From contig NZ_JAFFSU010000002.1 of the NCBI RefSeq assembly GCF_017948455.1, forward strand, positions 124,001-188,000: a DNA stretch of 64,000 nucleotides. Reading direction: 5' to 3'. Shown piece after piece: positions 26,420-35,156 of the stretch. The DNA is from Streptomyces sp. GESEQ-4 (lineage in GTDB: Bacteria > Actinomycetota > Actinomycetes > Streptomycetales > Streptomycetaceae). A model generated the notes under the pieces. It ran no database searches. It had not been told where the DNA came from and was given only the letters and a program-made list of their open reading frames with translations. The position numbers were made by a program, and so were the translations under genes. Numbering within the stretch: position 1 is the first letter of the stretch; the number at the start of each line of letters is the position of its first letter.

Positions 26420-26683
26420 ATGGCGAAGACCCAGCTGAACGTACGCGTGGACGAAGGCACCGCCCGCGCGGCTCGCGAACGTGCCCTGGCCCGCGGCATG
26501 AGCGTCAACCGCTACATCGAAGAGCTGGTCAGACAGGACACCGGGGAGGTCGGCCACACGTTCGTGGAGGCCGCCGCCGACTTCATGAAGCAGTACGAGT
26601 CCGTGTTCGCCGAAGAATTCGGACCGGACCGTGAAGGCACCCGTGAAAGCCGTCCCGCAGGCACACGCGAAGGTCGCCGCTGA
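26420..26683 (+). CDS. Ribbon-helix-helix antitoxin-like protein
   Basis: 87 residues. The N-terminal half (AKTQLNVRVDEGTARAARER, then GMSVNRYIEELVRQDTG) is a CopG/Arc-type ribbon-helix-helix with one beta strand and two helices. The C-terminal half (HTFVEAAADFMKQYESVFAE) is a predicted helix that would bind the partner toxin. It is followed four bases later by the Fic/Doc-like gene. The two form a type II toxin-antitoxin-like unit that is common in Streptomyces but little studied. Autoregulation is suggested by the repeats over its promoter. Confidence 0.8.
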   Translation: MAKTQLNVRVDEGTARAARERALARGMSVNRYIEELVRQDTGEVGHTFVEAAADFMKQYESVFAEEFGPDREGTRESRPAGTREGRR

Positions 26684-26687
26684 TCCG

Positions 26688-27062
26688 TTGAGCCATCTCA
26701 GAATCGACCTCGCCTGGCTGCTCATGCTCGCCGAACAGAACACTCCCGGAGACCCCCAGGTCACCGACTGGGGCGCGCTCGTCGCCGCCGTCGCACGCCA
26801 TGAGGCCGAGATATTCGACGTCCCTGTCTACGACACCCCGCAGGCCCGAGCCGCCTCGCTGCTGCAACTGCTGATCCACGTGCCCGCGCTGGAGCGCTCC
26901 AACGCCCTGTTCGCCTCCGCCGTCGCGTATGCCTACCTCGTCGCCAGCGGCCTGAAGGTCGTCACCTCCCCGGAGCAGGTCCGCGACCTGGCCCGGCTGG
27001 TCAAGAGCGGTGAGGCCACGGTGCACGACATCGCGCAGGAACTGCGCCAGTGGAGCCTATGA
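26688..27062 (+). CDS. Fic/Doc-like putative toxin with degenerate active site
   Basis: 124 residues from the TTG at 26688 (SHLRIDLAWLLMLAEQ), which fits the family N-terminus; the open frame begins at a GTG at 26631 inside the antitoxin gene. The helical pattern resembles Doc-type Fic proteins, and streptomycete homologues are usually annotated as Fic-family toxin components. The Fic motif HxFx(D/E)GNxR is not intact: the corresponding block reads HVPALERSN, keeping the histidine but not the phosphate-binding Gly-Asn-Arg/Lys. AMPylation or phosphorylation activity is therefore doubtful. It overlaps the convergent methyltransferase gene by six bases. Confidence 0.7.
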   Translation: MSHLRIDLAWLLMLAEQNTPGDPQVTDWGALVAAVARHEAEIFDVPVYDTPQARAASLLQLLIHVPALERSNALFASAVAYAYLVASGLKVVTSPEQVRDLARLVKSGEATVHDIAQELRQWSL

Positions 27063-27746
27063 GGTGACCGCCGGCCGCCACGCCGTGCCCAGGACGCAGT
27101 ACGAGGTCGGCAGCGTCGGCCCGTTCTCCGGCATCAGCACCCGCCGGTACGGGCCGAGTTCGAACCCGGCGGCCCGCAGTCCGGCGATCGGGTCCCGGGC
27201 CACATGGCAGCCGCCGTTCAGCCGCGGCCACACCGTGCTGTCCAGCGCGCGCTGAGTGAAGCGCATCATCCGGCCACCGCCCCTGCCGTGCTCGAAGAAC
27301 CGCACGGCACCGCCGGGCCGCAGCACCCGCCGTACCTCGCCGAGCGCCCGCGAGACGTCCCGCACACTGCACAGCACCAGCGACAGCACCACCGCGTCGA
27401 AGGCCTCGCTCTTGACCGGCAGCGCCTCCGCCGCCCCCGGCACCACATCCACCGGCACCTCGGCGCGCAGCGCGGACTCCACCGCCAACTGCCGCAGCAG
27501 GCGCTCCGGTTCGATGGCGACGACCTCCGAGACCGCGCTCGGATAGTGCGCGAAGTTCAGGCCGTTGCCCGCGCCGATCTCGATCACCCGCCCGGAGAGC
27601 CCGGTCAGCATGCGGTCGCGGACGGCGCCCATCCCCATGCGGGACTCGGCGGCGACGCTGACACGGGCGTAGTACCGGGCGAACAGCGGATGGTGCACGG
27701 GATCCCGTGACACCTTGCCGGAGCCGGTGGCGGGCCGTAGCGGCAT
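27057..27746 (-). CDS. Class I SAM-dependent methyltransferase
   Basis: 229 residues. Rossmann-type methyltransferase_11 domain: motif I VIEIGAGNGLNFAHY, acidic residue in VVAIEPERLL, motif post-II FDAVVLSLVLCSV, and RRVLRPGGAVRFFEHGRG. The HGRGGG and SYCVLGTAWRP blocks match a group of small-molecule methyltransferases, some annotated as phosphatidylethanolamine or thiol methyltransferases. Substrate unknown. Monocistronic by context. Confidence 0.87.
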   Translation of the reverse strand: MPLRPATGSGKVSRDPVHHPLFARYYARVSVAAESRMGMGAVRDRMLTGLSGRVIEIGAGNGLNFAHYPSAVSEVVAIEPERLLRQLAVESALRAEVPVDVVPGAAEALPVKSEAFDAVVLSLVLCSVRDVSRALGEVRRVLRPGGAVRFFEHGRGGGRMMRFTQRALDSTVWPRLNGGCHVARDPIAGLRAAGFELGPYRRVLMPENGPTLPTSYCVLGTAWRPAVTS

Positions 27747-27845
27747 GGCGACCTCCTGGGCGGATGGAGTGCCCTACCGCGATTGTCCCCCGTACACGCC
27801 CCGCGCACCCCCCACCGTTCGCGGGTCGCGGTCAGGAGACGCGGG

Positions 27846-28562
27846 TCACGGTGCCTCGCGCACCCGGAACGCCTCCGCGTCCCACACGCCCTCCAGCCAC
27901 GGGGCCAGCCAAGTCGGCGCCGCCGCACGGAAGCCGGTCGGCTCGAGGGACCCGGCACCGGCGGGCAGCGCGCCCAGCAGCGGGGCGTCGGCGACGATCG
28001 GCAGGTCCGCGAGATTGCAACGGGACGCCAGGTCGGGCGCCTTGGGCCAGCTGCCGATCACGATTCCCGCCAAGTCGAGCTCACGGGACCGGATTTCGCG
28101 CGCCGTCAGTTCCGTCGTGTTCAGCGTGCCCAGCCCCGCCGCCGCCACGACCAGTACCGGCGCCGCCAGCAGCCGCGCCGCGTCCGCCAGCGTGCCGCCC
28201 GCCGGGTCGAACCGTACGAGAAGCCCGCCCGCTCCCTCCACCAGCACCAGATCGTGCTCGGCGGCCAGCTTGGCGGCTGCCTCGGCGATGTCGTGCGGGT
28301 GGACCGGCGCACATCCGGCGCGTCGAGCGGCCGTCGCCGGTGCCAACGGGTCGGGATACCGGGCGAGTTCGACCGCCGTCACGGCACCCGCGAGCCGCGC
28401 GACCTCGTCGGCGTCCCCGCGCTCGTCCGGTCGTACGCCCGTCTGCGCGGCCTTCAGGACGGCTACCGACCGTCCGGCGGCGAGCGCGACGGCGGCGACG
28501 GCGGCCGTCGTGACGGTCTTGCCGACCTCCGTGCCCGTACCCGTGATCACCAGGACCGGCAT
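27846..28562 (-). CDS. bioD: Dethiobiotin synthase
   Basis: 238 residues. P-loop ITGTGTEVGKTVTTA, substrate lysine KAAQTG and VEGAGGLLVRF are the BioD hallmarks. It carboxylates and cyclises diaminopelargonate to dethiobiotin with ATP. The ATG at 28562 lies one base after the bioA stop codon, so translation is coupled. Last gene of the bioBAD operon. Confidence 0.95.
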   Translation of the reverse strand: MPVLVITGTGTEVGKTVTTAAVAAVALAAGRSVAVLKAAQTGVRPDERGDADEVARLAGAVTAVELARYPDPLAPATAARRAGCAPVHPHDIAEAAAKLAAEHDLVLVEGAGGLLVRFDPAGGTLADAARLLAAPVLVVAAAGLGTLNTTELTAREIRSRELDLAGIVIGSWPKAPDLASRCNLADLPIVADAPLLGALPAGAGSLEPTGFRAAAPTWLAPWLEGVWDAEAFRVREAP

Positions 28563-28563
28563 G

Positions 28564-29853
28564 TCATCCCTCCCGCGCCGCCGCGCACACCGCGCGCGCG
28601 ATCCGTGCCACGTCCGTGTCGGCCGTGACATACGGCGGCATCGTGTAGACGAGGTCGCGGAACGGCCGCAGCCACACACCCTCGCGCACGGCCGCCGCCG
28701 TGGCCGCCCGCATGGCCGCCTCGTCGAGGGGGCGGCCGAGCTGGACGACCCCGATGGCGCCGAGGACGCGGACATCGCGGACACCCGGGAGCGCCGCGGC
28801 CTCGGCCAGCCCTTCCCGCAGTCCCGCCTCGATCCGCTTGACCTCCGCGAGCCAGTCCTGGCCGAGCAGCAGCTCGATCGAGGCGCAGGCCACCGACGCG
28901 GCCAGCGGATTGCCCATGAACGTCGGGCCGTGCGCCAGCACCGGCACCTCGCCGCGCGAGATGCCCTCGGCCACCCGGGATGTGCACAGGGTGGCGGCCA
29001 TCGTCATATAGCCGCCGGTCAGCGCCTTGCCGACGCACATCACATCGGGTGTCACCGCCGCGTGCTCGGCCGCGAACAGCGCGCCCGTCCGCCCGAACCC
29101 GGTCGCGATCTCGTCGAACACCAGCAGCACGCCGTACGCGTCGCACGCCTCACGCAGCACCCGCAGATACGCGGGGGAGTGGAACCGCATCCCGCCCGCG
29201 CCCTGCACGACCGGCTCGACGATCACCGCGGCCAGGTCGTCGGCGTGCCGCTCGATGAGCGCGCGCAGGTGGTCGGCGTACACCTCGTCGTACTCCGTCG
29301 GCGGCGCGTCGGCGAACACCTGGCGCGGGAGCACGCCGGTCCACAGGTCGTGCATCCCGCCCTCGGGGTCGCACACCGACATCGGCTGCCAGGTGTCGCC
29401 GTGATAGCCGCCGCGCCAGGTCAGCAGGCGCTGCTTCGCGGGGCGGCCCAGCGAACGCCAGTACTGGAGGCACATCTTGACCGCGACCTCGACCGACACC
29501 GAACCGGAGTCGGCGAGGAAGACATGCTCCAGGCCGTCGGGCGACATGTCGACAAGGTGCTTCGCGAGCCGTACGGCGGGCTCGTGGGTGAGCCCGCCGA
29601 ACATCACATGGCTCATCCGGCCGAGCTGCTCGCGCGCGGCCTCGTCGAGCACGGGGTGGCGGTAACCGTGGATCGCCGACCACCAGGACGACATGCCGTC
29701 GATCAACTCGCCCGCGTCGTCCGCGAGCCTCAGCCGGACCCCGCTCGCCGACTCCACGACGAGCGGCTCCACCACGCCTGGCATGGGCCCGTACGGATGC
29801 CAGACGTGCCGTCGGTCGAGGTCCAGCAGCTCGGCGACGGTCGGGTCAGGCAT
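28564..29853 (-). CDS. bioA: Adenosylmethionine-8-amino-7-oxononanoate aminotransferase
   Basis: 429 residues, class III PLP aminotransferase. N-terminal [14 protein letters not shown]-phosphate and substrate region [14 protein letters not shown], and PLP lysine in [11 protein letters not shown] are typical BioA features. It makes diaminopelargonate from KAPA using S-adenosylmethionine as amino donor. The start overlaps the end of bioB by eight bases. Confidence 0.96.
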   Translation of the reverse strand: MPDPTVAELLDLDRRHVWHPYGPMPGVVEPLVVESASGVRLRLADDAGELIDGMSSWWSAIHGYRHPVLDEAAREQLGRMSHVMFGGLTHEPAVRLAKHLVDMSPDGLEHVFLADSGSVSVEVAVKMCLQYWRSLGRPAKQRLLTWRGGYHGDTWQPMSVCDPEGGMHDLWTGVLPRQVFADAPPTEYDEVYADHLRALIERHADDLAAVIVEPVVQGAGGMRFHSPAYLRVLREACDAYGVLLVFDEIATGFGRTGALFAAEHAAVTPDVMCVGKALTGGYMTMAATLCTSRVAEGISRGEVPVLAHGPTFMGNPLAASVACASIELLLGQDWLAEVKRIEAGLREGLAEAAALPGVRDVRVLGAIGVVQLGRPLDEAAMRAATAAAVREGVWLRPFRDLVYTMPPYVTADTDVARIARAVCAAAREG

Positions 29854-30982
29854 TGGGCGCGAGGTCCGTTCCGGCCCCCCGGCGGCGTACGGCGACTAGG
29901 TCCGTACGGGCCTCGTTGACCTGAGGTCCGTCGGTTGCGGAAGCACACCCTCCGCCGCCCTCGTGGCACCCGCCGGCCGCCCGGTGCTCCGGCAGCGTCA
30001 CCTGGTCCGAACCCTCGACCTCGAACCCGGCGTCCGCGATCATCTCCAGGTCCGCCTTGCCCGCCTGGCCCTCGGTGGTCAGATAGTCGCCGAGGAAGAT
30101 CGAGTTGGCCAGGTGCAGGGCGAGGGGCTGCATCGTGCGCAGATGGACCTCACGGCCGCCCGCGATCCGCACCTCGACGTCCGGGCAGACGAACCGCACC
30201 ATCGCGAGAATGCGCAGACAGCGCTGCGGGGTGAGGTGCCACTCCTTGGCGAGCGGGGTGCCCTCGACCGGGATCAGGAAGTTGACCGGAACCGAGTCAG
30301 GGTCCAGCTCACGCAGCGAGTGGACGACGTCGACCAGGTCCTCGTCCGACTCGCCCATGCCCGCGATCAGGCCCGAGCAGGCGGACAGCCCGGCCGCGTG
30401 CGCCTTCTGCACGGTGTCGACGCGGTCGGCGTAGGTGTGGGTGGTGGTGATGTCACCGTACGTCGCCTCGGAGGTGTTGAGGTTGTGGTTGTAGGCGTCG
30501 GCGCCGGCCTCGCGCAGCCGCTCGGCCTGGCCGTCGGAGAGCAGACCGAGACAGGCGCACACCTCGACGCCCTCGTTCTGGTCCTTGATCGCCTTGATGG
30601 TGCCCGCGACCCGGTCCACGTCACGGTCGGTGGGACCGCGTCCGGACGCCACCAGACAGACCCGCTTGGCACCTCCGGCCAGCCCGGCCGCCGCCGCCTG
30701 GGAGGCCTGGTCGGGCTTGAGCCAGGTGTACTTCAGGATCCCGGTCGTCGAGCCCAGCCGCTGGGAGCAGTACGAGCAGTCTTCCGGACACAAGCCGGAC
30801 TTGAGGTTGACGAGGTAGTTCAGTTTCACCCGTCGGCCGAACCAGTGCCGGCGCACCTTGCCGGCCGCGGCCACCACATCGAGCAGGTCGTCGTCGGAGG
30901 TGGCGAGGACGGCCAGCGCCTCCTCGCGGGTCGGCAGCTCGCGCCGAAGCCCCTTGTCCACCAGCGTGTTCAGCAGGTCCAT
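29846..30982 (-). CDS. bioB: Biotin synthase
   Basis: 378 residues from the ATG at 30982. Radical SAM enzyme inserting sulfur into dethiobiotin. The SAM-cluster motif CPEDCSYC is present, as are YNHNLNTSE and [18 protein letters not shown]. The C-terminus has a glycine/cysteine/histidine tail ([15 protein letters not shown]) seen in actinobacterial BioB. First gene of bioBAD and divergent from bioF (147-bp intergenic). I see no recognisable BirA, BioR or BioQ operator there. Confidence 0.97.
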   Translation of the reverse strand: MDLLNTLVDKGLRRELPTREEALAVLATSDDDLLDVVAAAGKVRRHWFGRRVKLNYLVNLKSGLCPEDCSYCSQRLGSTTGILKYTWLKPDQASQAAAAGLAGGAKRVCLVASGRGPTDRDVDRVAGTIKAIKDQNEGVEVCACLGLLSDGQAERLREAGADAYNHNLNTSEATYGDITTTHTYADRVDTVQKAHAAGLSACSGLIAGMGESDEDLVDVVHSLRELDPDSVPVNFLIPVEGTPLAKEWHLTPQRCLRILAMVRFVCPDVEVRIAGGREVHLRTMQPLALHLANSIFLGDYLTTEGQAGKADLEMIADAGFEVEGSDQVTLPEHRAAGGCHEGGGGCASATDGPQVNEARTDLVAVRRRGAGTDLAPNA

Positions 30983-31129
30983 GAGGTCCGATCCTGTCCT
31001 ACGGAACCGCCCCCGGCCAAGGAGAGATCGGACAACAGAGGCGGTTCGACGTGTGGGTATTGCCACATCCTGGGCGGCTGGCCCGACGACTACTGTCTGT
31101 GCACTGCCTACAAAAGCCCCGGAGGAGTC

Positions 31130-32257
31130 ATGGCGTTCGGCTGGATCGACGAACAGGCGGAGCTGCGCCGCCGAGCCGGACTGGTACGGACCCTGCGCCC
31201 CCGCCCCGCCGACTCGCCGCTGCTCGACCTCGCGAGCAACGACTACCTGGGCCTGGCCCGCCACCCCGAGGTCGTCGAGGGGGCCGCCTCCGCGGCCCGC
31301 ACCTGGGGCGGCGGCGCCACCGGCTCCCGCCTGGTCACCGGCACGACCGCGCTCCACACCGAGCTGGAACGCGAGCTGGCGGACTTCTGCGGCTTCGAGG
31401 CGGCCCTGGTGTTCTCCTCCGGCTACGCGGCCAACCTCGCCGCGGTCACCGCGCTGGCCCCGCACGGCTCACTGATCGTCTCCGACGCCGGCAACCACGC
31501 CTCGCTGATCGACGGCTGCCGGCTGGCCCGCGGCACCACCCAGGTCGTCGCACACGCCGACGCGGACGGCGTACGCAAGGCACTGCGGACCCATGACGGG
31601 CCCGCCGTCGCCGTGTCCGACACGGTCTTCTCGGTCGACGGCGACGCCGCCCCGCTGACGGAACTGGCGACGGCATGCCGGGAGCACGGCGCCGGTCTGG
31701 TCGTCGACGACGCCCACGGTCTCGGCGTCCTCGGCGACGGCGGGCGCGGCGCCCCGCACGCGGCGGGACTCGCGGGCGCGGACGACGTCGTGGTGACGAT
31801 CACGCTGTCCAAGTCGCTCGGCAGCCAGGGCGGCGCCGTACTCGGACCCGCCCGGGTCATCGCGCACTTGGTCAACGCGGCCCGCACGTTCATCTTCGAC
31901 ACCGGCCTGGCCCCCGCCGCGTCGGGGGCGGCCCTGGCGGCGCTCAGGCTGCTGCGCCGTGAGCCGGCCCTGGCGGCGCGGGCGCGTGCGGTGGCACGCG
32001 AACTCCACGCACGCCTGACCGCCGCGGGTCTGGAAGCGGTACGTCCGGACGCCGCGGTCGTCTCCGTGCGCGCGCCGTCCCCGGAGGGCGCCGTGCGGTG
32101 GGCGGCCGACTGCCGTACGGCAGGCCTGGCCGTGGGCTGCTTCCGTCCTCCTTCCGTGCCCGACGGCATCTCACGGCTGAGGCTCACCGCCCGGGCGGAC
32201 CTCTCCGAGGACCAGATCGAGCGCGCGGTGGGAGTGATCGGCGAGACGCGACCATGA
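31130..32257 (+). CDS. bioF: 8-amino-7-oxononanoate synthase
   Basis: 375 residues from the ATG at 31130, with GGAGGAG upstream. PLP alpha-oxoamine synthase that condenses pimeloyl-ACP/CoA with alanine to [33 protein letters not shown] and the PLP lysine in [13 protein letters not shown] are diagnostic. Divergent from bioBAD, which supplies the next three steps. The pimeloyl-forming genes bioC/bioH are not in the window. Confidence 0.95.
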   Translation: MAFGWIDEQAELRRRAGLVRTLRPRPADSPLLDLASNDYLGLARHPEVVEGAASAARTWGGGATGSRLVTGTTALHTELERELADFCGFEAALVFSSGYAANLAAVTALAPHGSLIVSDAGNHASLIDGCRLARGTTQVVAHADADGVRKALRTHDGPAVAVSDTVFSVDGDAAPLTELATACREHGAGLVVDDAHGLGVLGDGGRGAPHAAGLAGADDVVVTITLSKSLGSQGGAVLGPARVIAHLVNAARTFIFDTGLAPAASGAALAALRLLRREPALAARARAVARELHARLTAAGLEAVRPDAAVVSVRAPSPEGAVRWAADCRTAGLAVGCFRPPSVPDGISRLRLTARADLSEDQIERAVGVIGETRP

Positions 32258-32319
32258 GTCGGCGTGACATGGCCGTGCGTCGCGCGAACTGATTCAGAGG
32301 GGTCGCGAGGTGCGGATGA

Positions 32320-32544
32320 TCACCGGAGCGCGGCCGTGAATCCCGCCCAGCTCTCGGGGGAGAAGAGCAGCGCGGGTCCGGCCGGGTCCTTGGAGTCGCG
32401 TACGGCCAGCAGCCCCGCTCCGGGGCCGGAGAGCGGCCGGGCCGTCTCGACGCAGTTGTTCGCTCCGGTGCTGTAGCTGCTGCGCAGCCACTGCACACCG
32501 TGCAGTTGAGTACTGGAAGTCAGGTTCCGAGGCAGTGCAGACAT
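32320..32544 (-). CDS. DUF397 domain protein
   Basis: 74 residues. WLRSSYSTGANNCVETARP, then VRDSKDPAGPALLFSPESW is the DUF397 signature. These small proteins are encoded next to XRE/DUF5753 regulators in streptomycete developmental loci of the whiJ type. Its start is nine bases after the upstream regulator's stop, so they form one transcript. The BldB-like/DUF397 family is thought to bind or modulate the partner regulator; this is family knowledge. Confidence 0.92.
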   Translation of the reverse strand: MSALPRNLTSSTQLHGVQWLRSSYSTGANNCVETARPLSGPGAGLLAVRDSKDPAGPALLFSPESWAGFTAALR

Positions 32545-32553
32545 GGTGCCTCC

Positions 32554-33423
32554 TTACACGCCGGCACCTATCCCGGCGATGTAGTCCAACGAGTCCTCGG
32601 GCGAAAGGGCGTGGAACTGAAGGGTGTTGAAGGCCTCGGTGTAGGCCTGGAGGTCTTCTTTCCGCTCGAGGTAGAGGCTACTCGTCAAGTGGTCGAGAAC
32701 AACCACGTCCAGATCAGAAGTGCTCGAAAATGAGAAAATAACGAAAGGCCCGGTGATGCCGATGTGGGCACCGGCCGCGAACGGCAGGACCTGAAGCCGC
32801 ACTTGGGGGTAGCGCGCCGCCTCGATCAGCCGCTCCAACTGCCGTGCCATCACGTCCGGCCCGCCGATCTCCCGGTGCAGCACCGCCTCGTCGAGCACCG
32901 CGCTCAGCGCCAGGGGCGGCCGCGAGCGCAGCACGTCCTGCCTGGCCAGGCGCACTTCCACCAGCGCGTCCAGCCGGTCGTCGGCGTCCTCGTCCAGCCC
33001 GCCCACCGCGGCCCGGGTCACCGCCCGCGCGTACTCCGGCGTCTGCAACAGCCCCGGGACGACGGAGGTCTCCAGCGTGCGCATCGCGCTGGCCTGGGAT
33101 TCCAGGCTGATGAAATCCCGGTACGTCGGCGGCAGCACGCCCCGGTACGCATGCCACCAGTGGTGCCGGCCGGCGCTGTCGTCCTGTCCCGCCAACACCA
33201 GGAGCAACTCCCGTAGTTGAGGGTCCGCCACTCCGTAGGCGTCGAGGAGTAACCGCACATCGGCCGGTTTCACCCCGCTCGCGCCGGTCTCGATGCGGCT
33301 CACCTTCGACTGGTGCCAGCCCACGAGCCGGGCCGCCTCGCCGCTCGTGAGCCCGGCGCCGGTGCGCAGCGTGCGCAATTCGGCGCCCAGTTTTCGGCGG
33401 CGTACCGCGGGACCGTGCTGCAT
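32554..33423 (-). CDS. XRE regulator with DUF5753 domain (WhiJ/Scr1 type)
   Basis: 289 residues. Helix-turn-helix at about 10-65 (LRTLRTGAGLTSGEAARLVG, then HQSKVSRIETG), followed by a DUF5753 domain at about 100-280 (VPGLLQTPEYARAV, VLDEAVLHREIGG, FVIFSF). Recently such proteins have been called Scr1-family TA-like antitoxin regulators. Operonic with the DUF397 gene and divergent from an HATPase-domain kinase gene: the three-part whiJ-like cassette that exists in many copies per Streptomyces genome. Confidence 0.93.
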   Translation of the reverse strand: MQHGPAVRRRKLGAELRTLRTGAGLTSGEAARLVGWHQSKVSRIETGASGVKPADVRLLLDAYGVADPQLRELLLVLAGQDDSAGRHHWWHAYRGVLPPTYRDFISLESQASAMRTLETSVVPGLLQTPEYARAVTRAAVGGLDEDADDRLDALVEVRLARQDVLRSRPPLALSAVLDEAVLHREIGGPDVMARQLERLIEAARYPQVRLQVLPFAAGAHIGITGPFVIFSFSSTSDLDVVVLDHLTSSLYLERKEDLQAYTEAFNTLQFHALSPEDSLDYIAGIGAGV

Positions 33424-33494
33424 GGGCTCCTCCTTACTCCTTCCGGGCCGCCCAAATACGGTCTGCCGTCGCAGAGTTCACCGCTTCGAGCGAC

Positions 33495-33510
33495 AGATAT
33501 ATGCATATCT
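33495..33510. promoter_or_regulatory. AT-rich palindrome between the XRE and HATPase genes
   Basis: AGATATATGCATATCT contains the perfect palindrome ATATGCATAT and near-symmetric flanks, striking in GC-rich DNA. It sits in the 213-bp divergent promoter region and is the best candidate operator for the XRE regulator. Confidence 0.45.
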
Positions 33511-33636
33511 TGGTGGATCGCACCCCGTGACCGGCCCGGTGATGGCAGTCTGGCGACGAAGCACCAGTCCGGGACCGTACTCGAACCCTCCGCTCCATGT
33601 CGGACTGCGGTCCCGTGGGAAAGGGACGACGTCGCC

Positions 33637-34098
33637 ATGGCAGACCATCTGGAAGCATCCGTCACTCTGCCGAGCGATCCCGCCTCGGTCTCCGCAGCCC
33701 GCACCTACGTGGTCGGCACCCTGGCGGAATGGGGACTGCCGGCCGACACGGAACTGGCCGACACCATCCGCCTCATCGTCTCGGAACTCGCCACCAACGC
33801 CGTACAGCACACGTTCGGGCAGTCACCCACCTTCACGGTGGACCTCGAACTCGACCGTGACGAGCAACTGCGCGTCGGAGTCACCGACAGCCACCCGCGC
33901 TTCCCCAAACGACTGCCCGCGGCCGTCCAGCAGGACAACGGCCGCGGGCTTGTGATCATCCGTTGGCTGACCGCCGAGTTCGGCGGCAAGCTGAGAATCC
34001 GGCCCACCAGAGAGGGCGGCAAGACGGTCTCCATCGAACTGCCGTGGACGGTGCCGGCGCGGCCCGTGACGACGACAGCGGTGCAGCAGGACCCTTAG
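33637..34098 (+). CDS. RsbW-like ATP-binding protein (HATPase_c)
   Basis: 153 residues. N-box IRLIVSELATNAVQHTF, then VGVTDSHPRFPKRL and the G2 region QDNGRGLVIIRWLTAEFG. This is the small GHKL serine kinase/anti-sigma type, abundant in Streptomyces and often unlinked to a sigma gene. Divergent from the XRE/DUF397 pair, as in whiJ-type cassettes, where the kinase may act on the regulator system. The ATG at 33637 is chosen because the conserved domain begins there; the open frame extends to 33313. Confidence 0.88.
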   Translation: MADHLEASVTLPSDPASVSAARTYVVGTLAEWGLPADTELADTIRLIVSELATNAVQHTFGQSPTFTVDLELDRDEQLRVGVTDSHPRFPKRLPAAVQQDNGRGLVIIRWLTAEFGGKLRIRPTREGGKTVSIELPWTVPARPVTTTAVQQDP

Positions 34099-34119
34099 AA
34101 ATCAAGTGTGGTGTGGGAT

Positions 34120-34157
34120 GACGCGGTGGCGGCGCGTCAGGGCGCCGCCACCGCGTC
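34120..34157. terminator. Bidirectional hairpin terminator
   Basis: Perfect 16-bp stem, GACGCGGTGGCGGCGC (34120-34135) / GCGCCGCCACCGCGTC (34142-34157), with a 6-nt loop, between the convergent HATPase and NlpC/P60 genes. Confidence 0.85.
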
Positions 34158-34164
34158 GCTCAGG

Positions 34165-34638
34165 TCACTTGACCCGGCCGTACCAGACGCTCCTGGTCCA
34201 GATCTTCTGCAGCCTCACGACGTCCCCGGTCTTCGGGGAGTGCCAGATCTTTCCCTTCCCGGCGTAGATGCCGACGTGGTACACGTTCGAGCCCGAGTGG
34301 AAGAACACGAGGTCTCCGGCCTTGCGGCTCTTGGCCGAGATGTGGCGCGTCTTGTTGTACTGCTGAGCGGCCGTCCGCGGCAGGCTCTTGCCCGCCTTCT
34401 TGTACGAGTACAGCGTCAGCCCCGAGCAGTCGAACCGGCGCGGCCCCGTGGCGCCGTACTTGTACGGTGCGCCCTTCTTGGAAGCCGCGACCTGGAGCGC
34501 CTTCGTCGCCGGAGTCGCTGCCGCGGCATCCGAGGAGAGACCCGGCACCACGACGGAGCCGCCCACGGCGGCCAGAGTGAGGGCCGAGGCCGTACCGGCT
34601 CGGGCCATCAGCGACGGGACACGATTGAGCGCAGTCAT
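34165..34638 (-). CDS. Secreted NlpC/P60 cell-wall endopeptidase
   Basis: 157 residues. A signal peptide (hydrophobic ASALTLAAVGGSVVVPGLSS, cleavage near AAA) is followed by an NlpC/P60 domain. Catalytic Cys is in RRFDCSGLTLY and the His in VYHVGIYAG; SLPRTAAQQY is also conserved. It cleaves peptide bonds in peptidoglycan stem peptides. The minimal architecture has no binding domain. A ydaO-type c-di-AMP riboswitch fills its leader, so expression should respond to c-di-AMP. The ATG at 34638 is preferred over the longer frame (34722), which would run into the riboswitch. Confidence 0.93.
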   Translation of the reverse strand: MTALNRVPSLMARAGTASALTLAAVGGSVVVPGLSSDAAAATPATKALQVAASKKGAPYKYGATGPRRFDCSGLTLYSYKKAGKSLPRTAAQQYNKTRHISAKSRKAGDLVFFHSGSNVYHVGIYAGKGKIWHSPKTGDVVRLQKIWTRSVWYGRVK

Positions 34639-34649
34639 GCGCAACCCTT

Positions 34650-34835
34650 CGTCAGCCGCCTGTGAAGGATGACCTGTCGGATTCGGGCTGGCGAAGTTGC
34701 CCGGCCGCTGACGCGGCTTCACCCCAAGGGCTGCTCGACCCGGTCATGGCGTGACCGTTCCGGCGACCCGTCGTGCTTGGGTCCTCCACTCCTGCCGATC
34801 CACTTCTGTCGACCGGTCATCCGGACGGCGGCAGG
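34650..34835 (-). ncRNA. ydaO-yuaA (c-di-AMP) riboswitch
   Basis: On the minus strand the leader shows the class's conserved blocks in order: GGAGGACCCAAGC, then TTGGGGTGAAGCC, then CCCGAATCCGACAGGTCA and a final AGGCGGC. The outer P1 helix can form between GCCGCC (34827-34832) and GGCGGC (34655-34660). Comparison is with the ydaO family from memory. These riboswitches bind c-di-AMP, normally turn expression off, and in actinobacteria often precede cell-wall hydrolase genes, as here (NlpC/P60). Confidence 0.9.
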
Positions 34836-34896
34836 ATTAGGCGTCCGCCCGGACCGCCCCGCCGCTGCGGCGGGGGCTTGTCGTCAGACACGGATC

Positions 34897-34916
34897 TTCA
34901 CTCACTCGTGAGTGAA
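34897..34916. promoter_or_regulatory. 20-bp palindrome upstream of the riboswitch
   Basis: TTCACTCAC, TC, GTGAGTGAA: perfect 9-bp arms. It lies about 60 bp upstream of the riboswitch, near where the NlpC/P60 promoter must be. It is a likely operator for an unidentified dimeric regulator. Confidence 0.55.
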
Positions 34917-35156
34917 ATACCCAATGGAATCGGCGATTTGTGGGGTTACTCACCACTCACCCGTTCGGGTGGACACCCCTGTGTTCGGGTGGGTGTCGAG
35001 GGCTCCACGGGCCCCCGGACCAGCGCGAAAACCACTCGCCCTGCCGGGAGGCCGACGGGCTGCGCAACCCCGGCGGTCCCAAAAAACGACAAACATCTAC
35101 TCCGAACAGGGGTACGTCATTTGGTCCGTTTGAGTCCCGGTCCGGTCGACTGTGCG
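34917..35156. other. Gene-free regulatory stretch
   Basis: The rest of the 518-bp gap between the NlpC/P60 and clpP-linked genes. It has two exact copies of GTTCGGGTGG (34963-34972, 34983-34992) with small stem-forming flanks, a run of six A (near 35084) and otherwise no coding signal. Short open frames here lack ribosome sites and streptomycete codon bias. It probably carries the NlpC/P60 promoter region. Confidence 0.5.

Noticed and set aside
31050..31129. Cysteine-rich peptide (CGYCHILGG...DYCLC) in frame upstream of bioF
   Set aside because: No start codon or ribosome site serves it, and bioF has its own strong GGAGGAG at 31121. Chance zinc-ribbon look-alike.
32254..32292. 12-codon frame [12 protein letters not shown] overlapping the bioF stop
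   Set aside because: Too short to judge, no known peptide, and no downstream gene on that strand.
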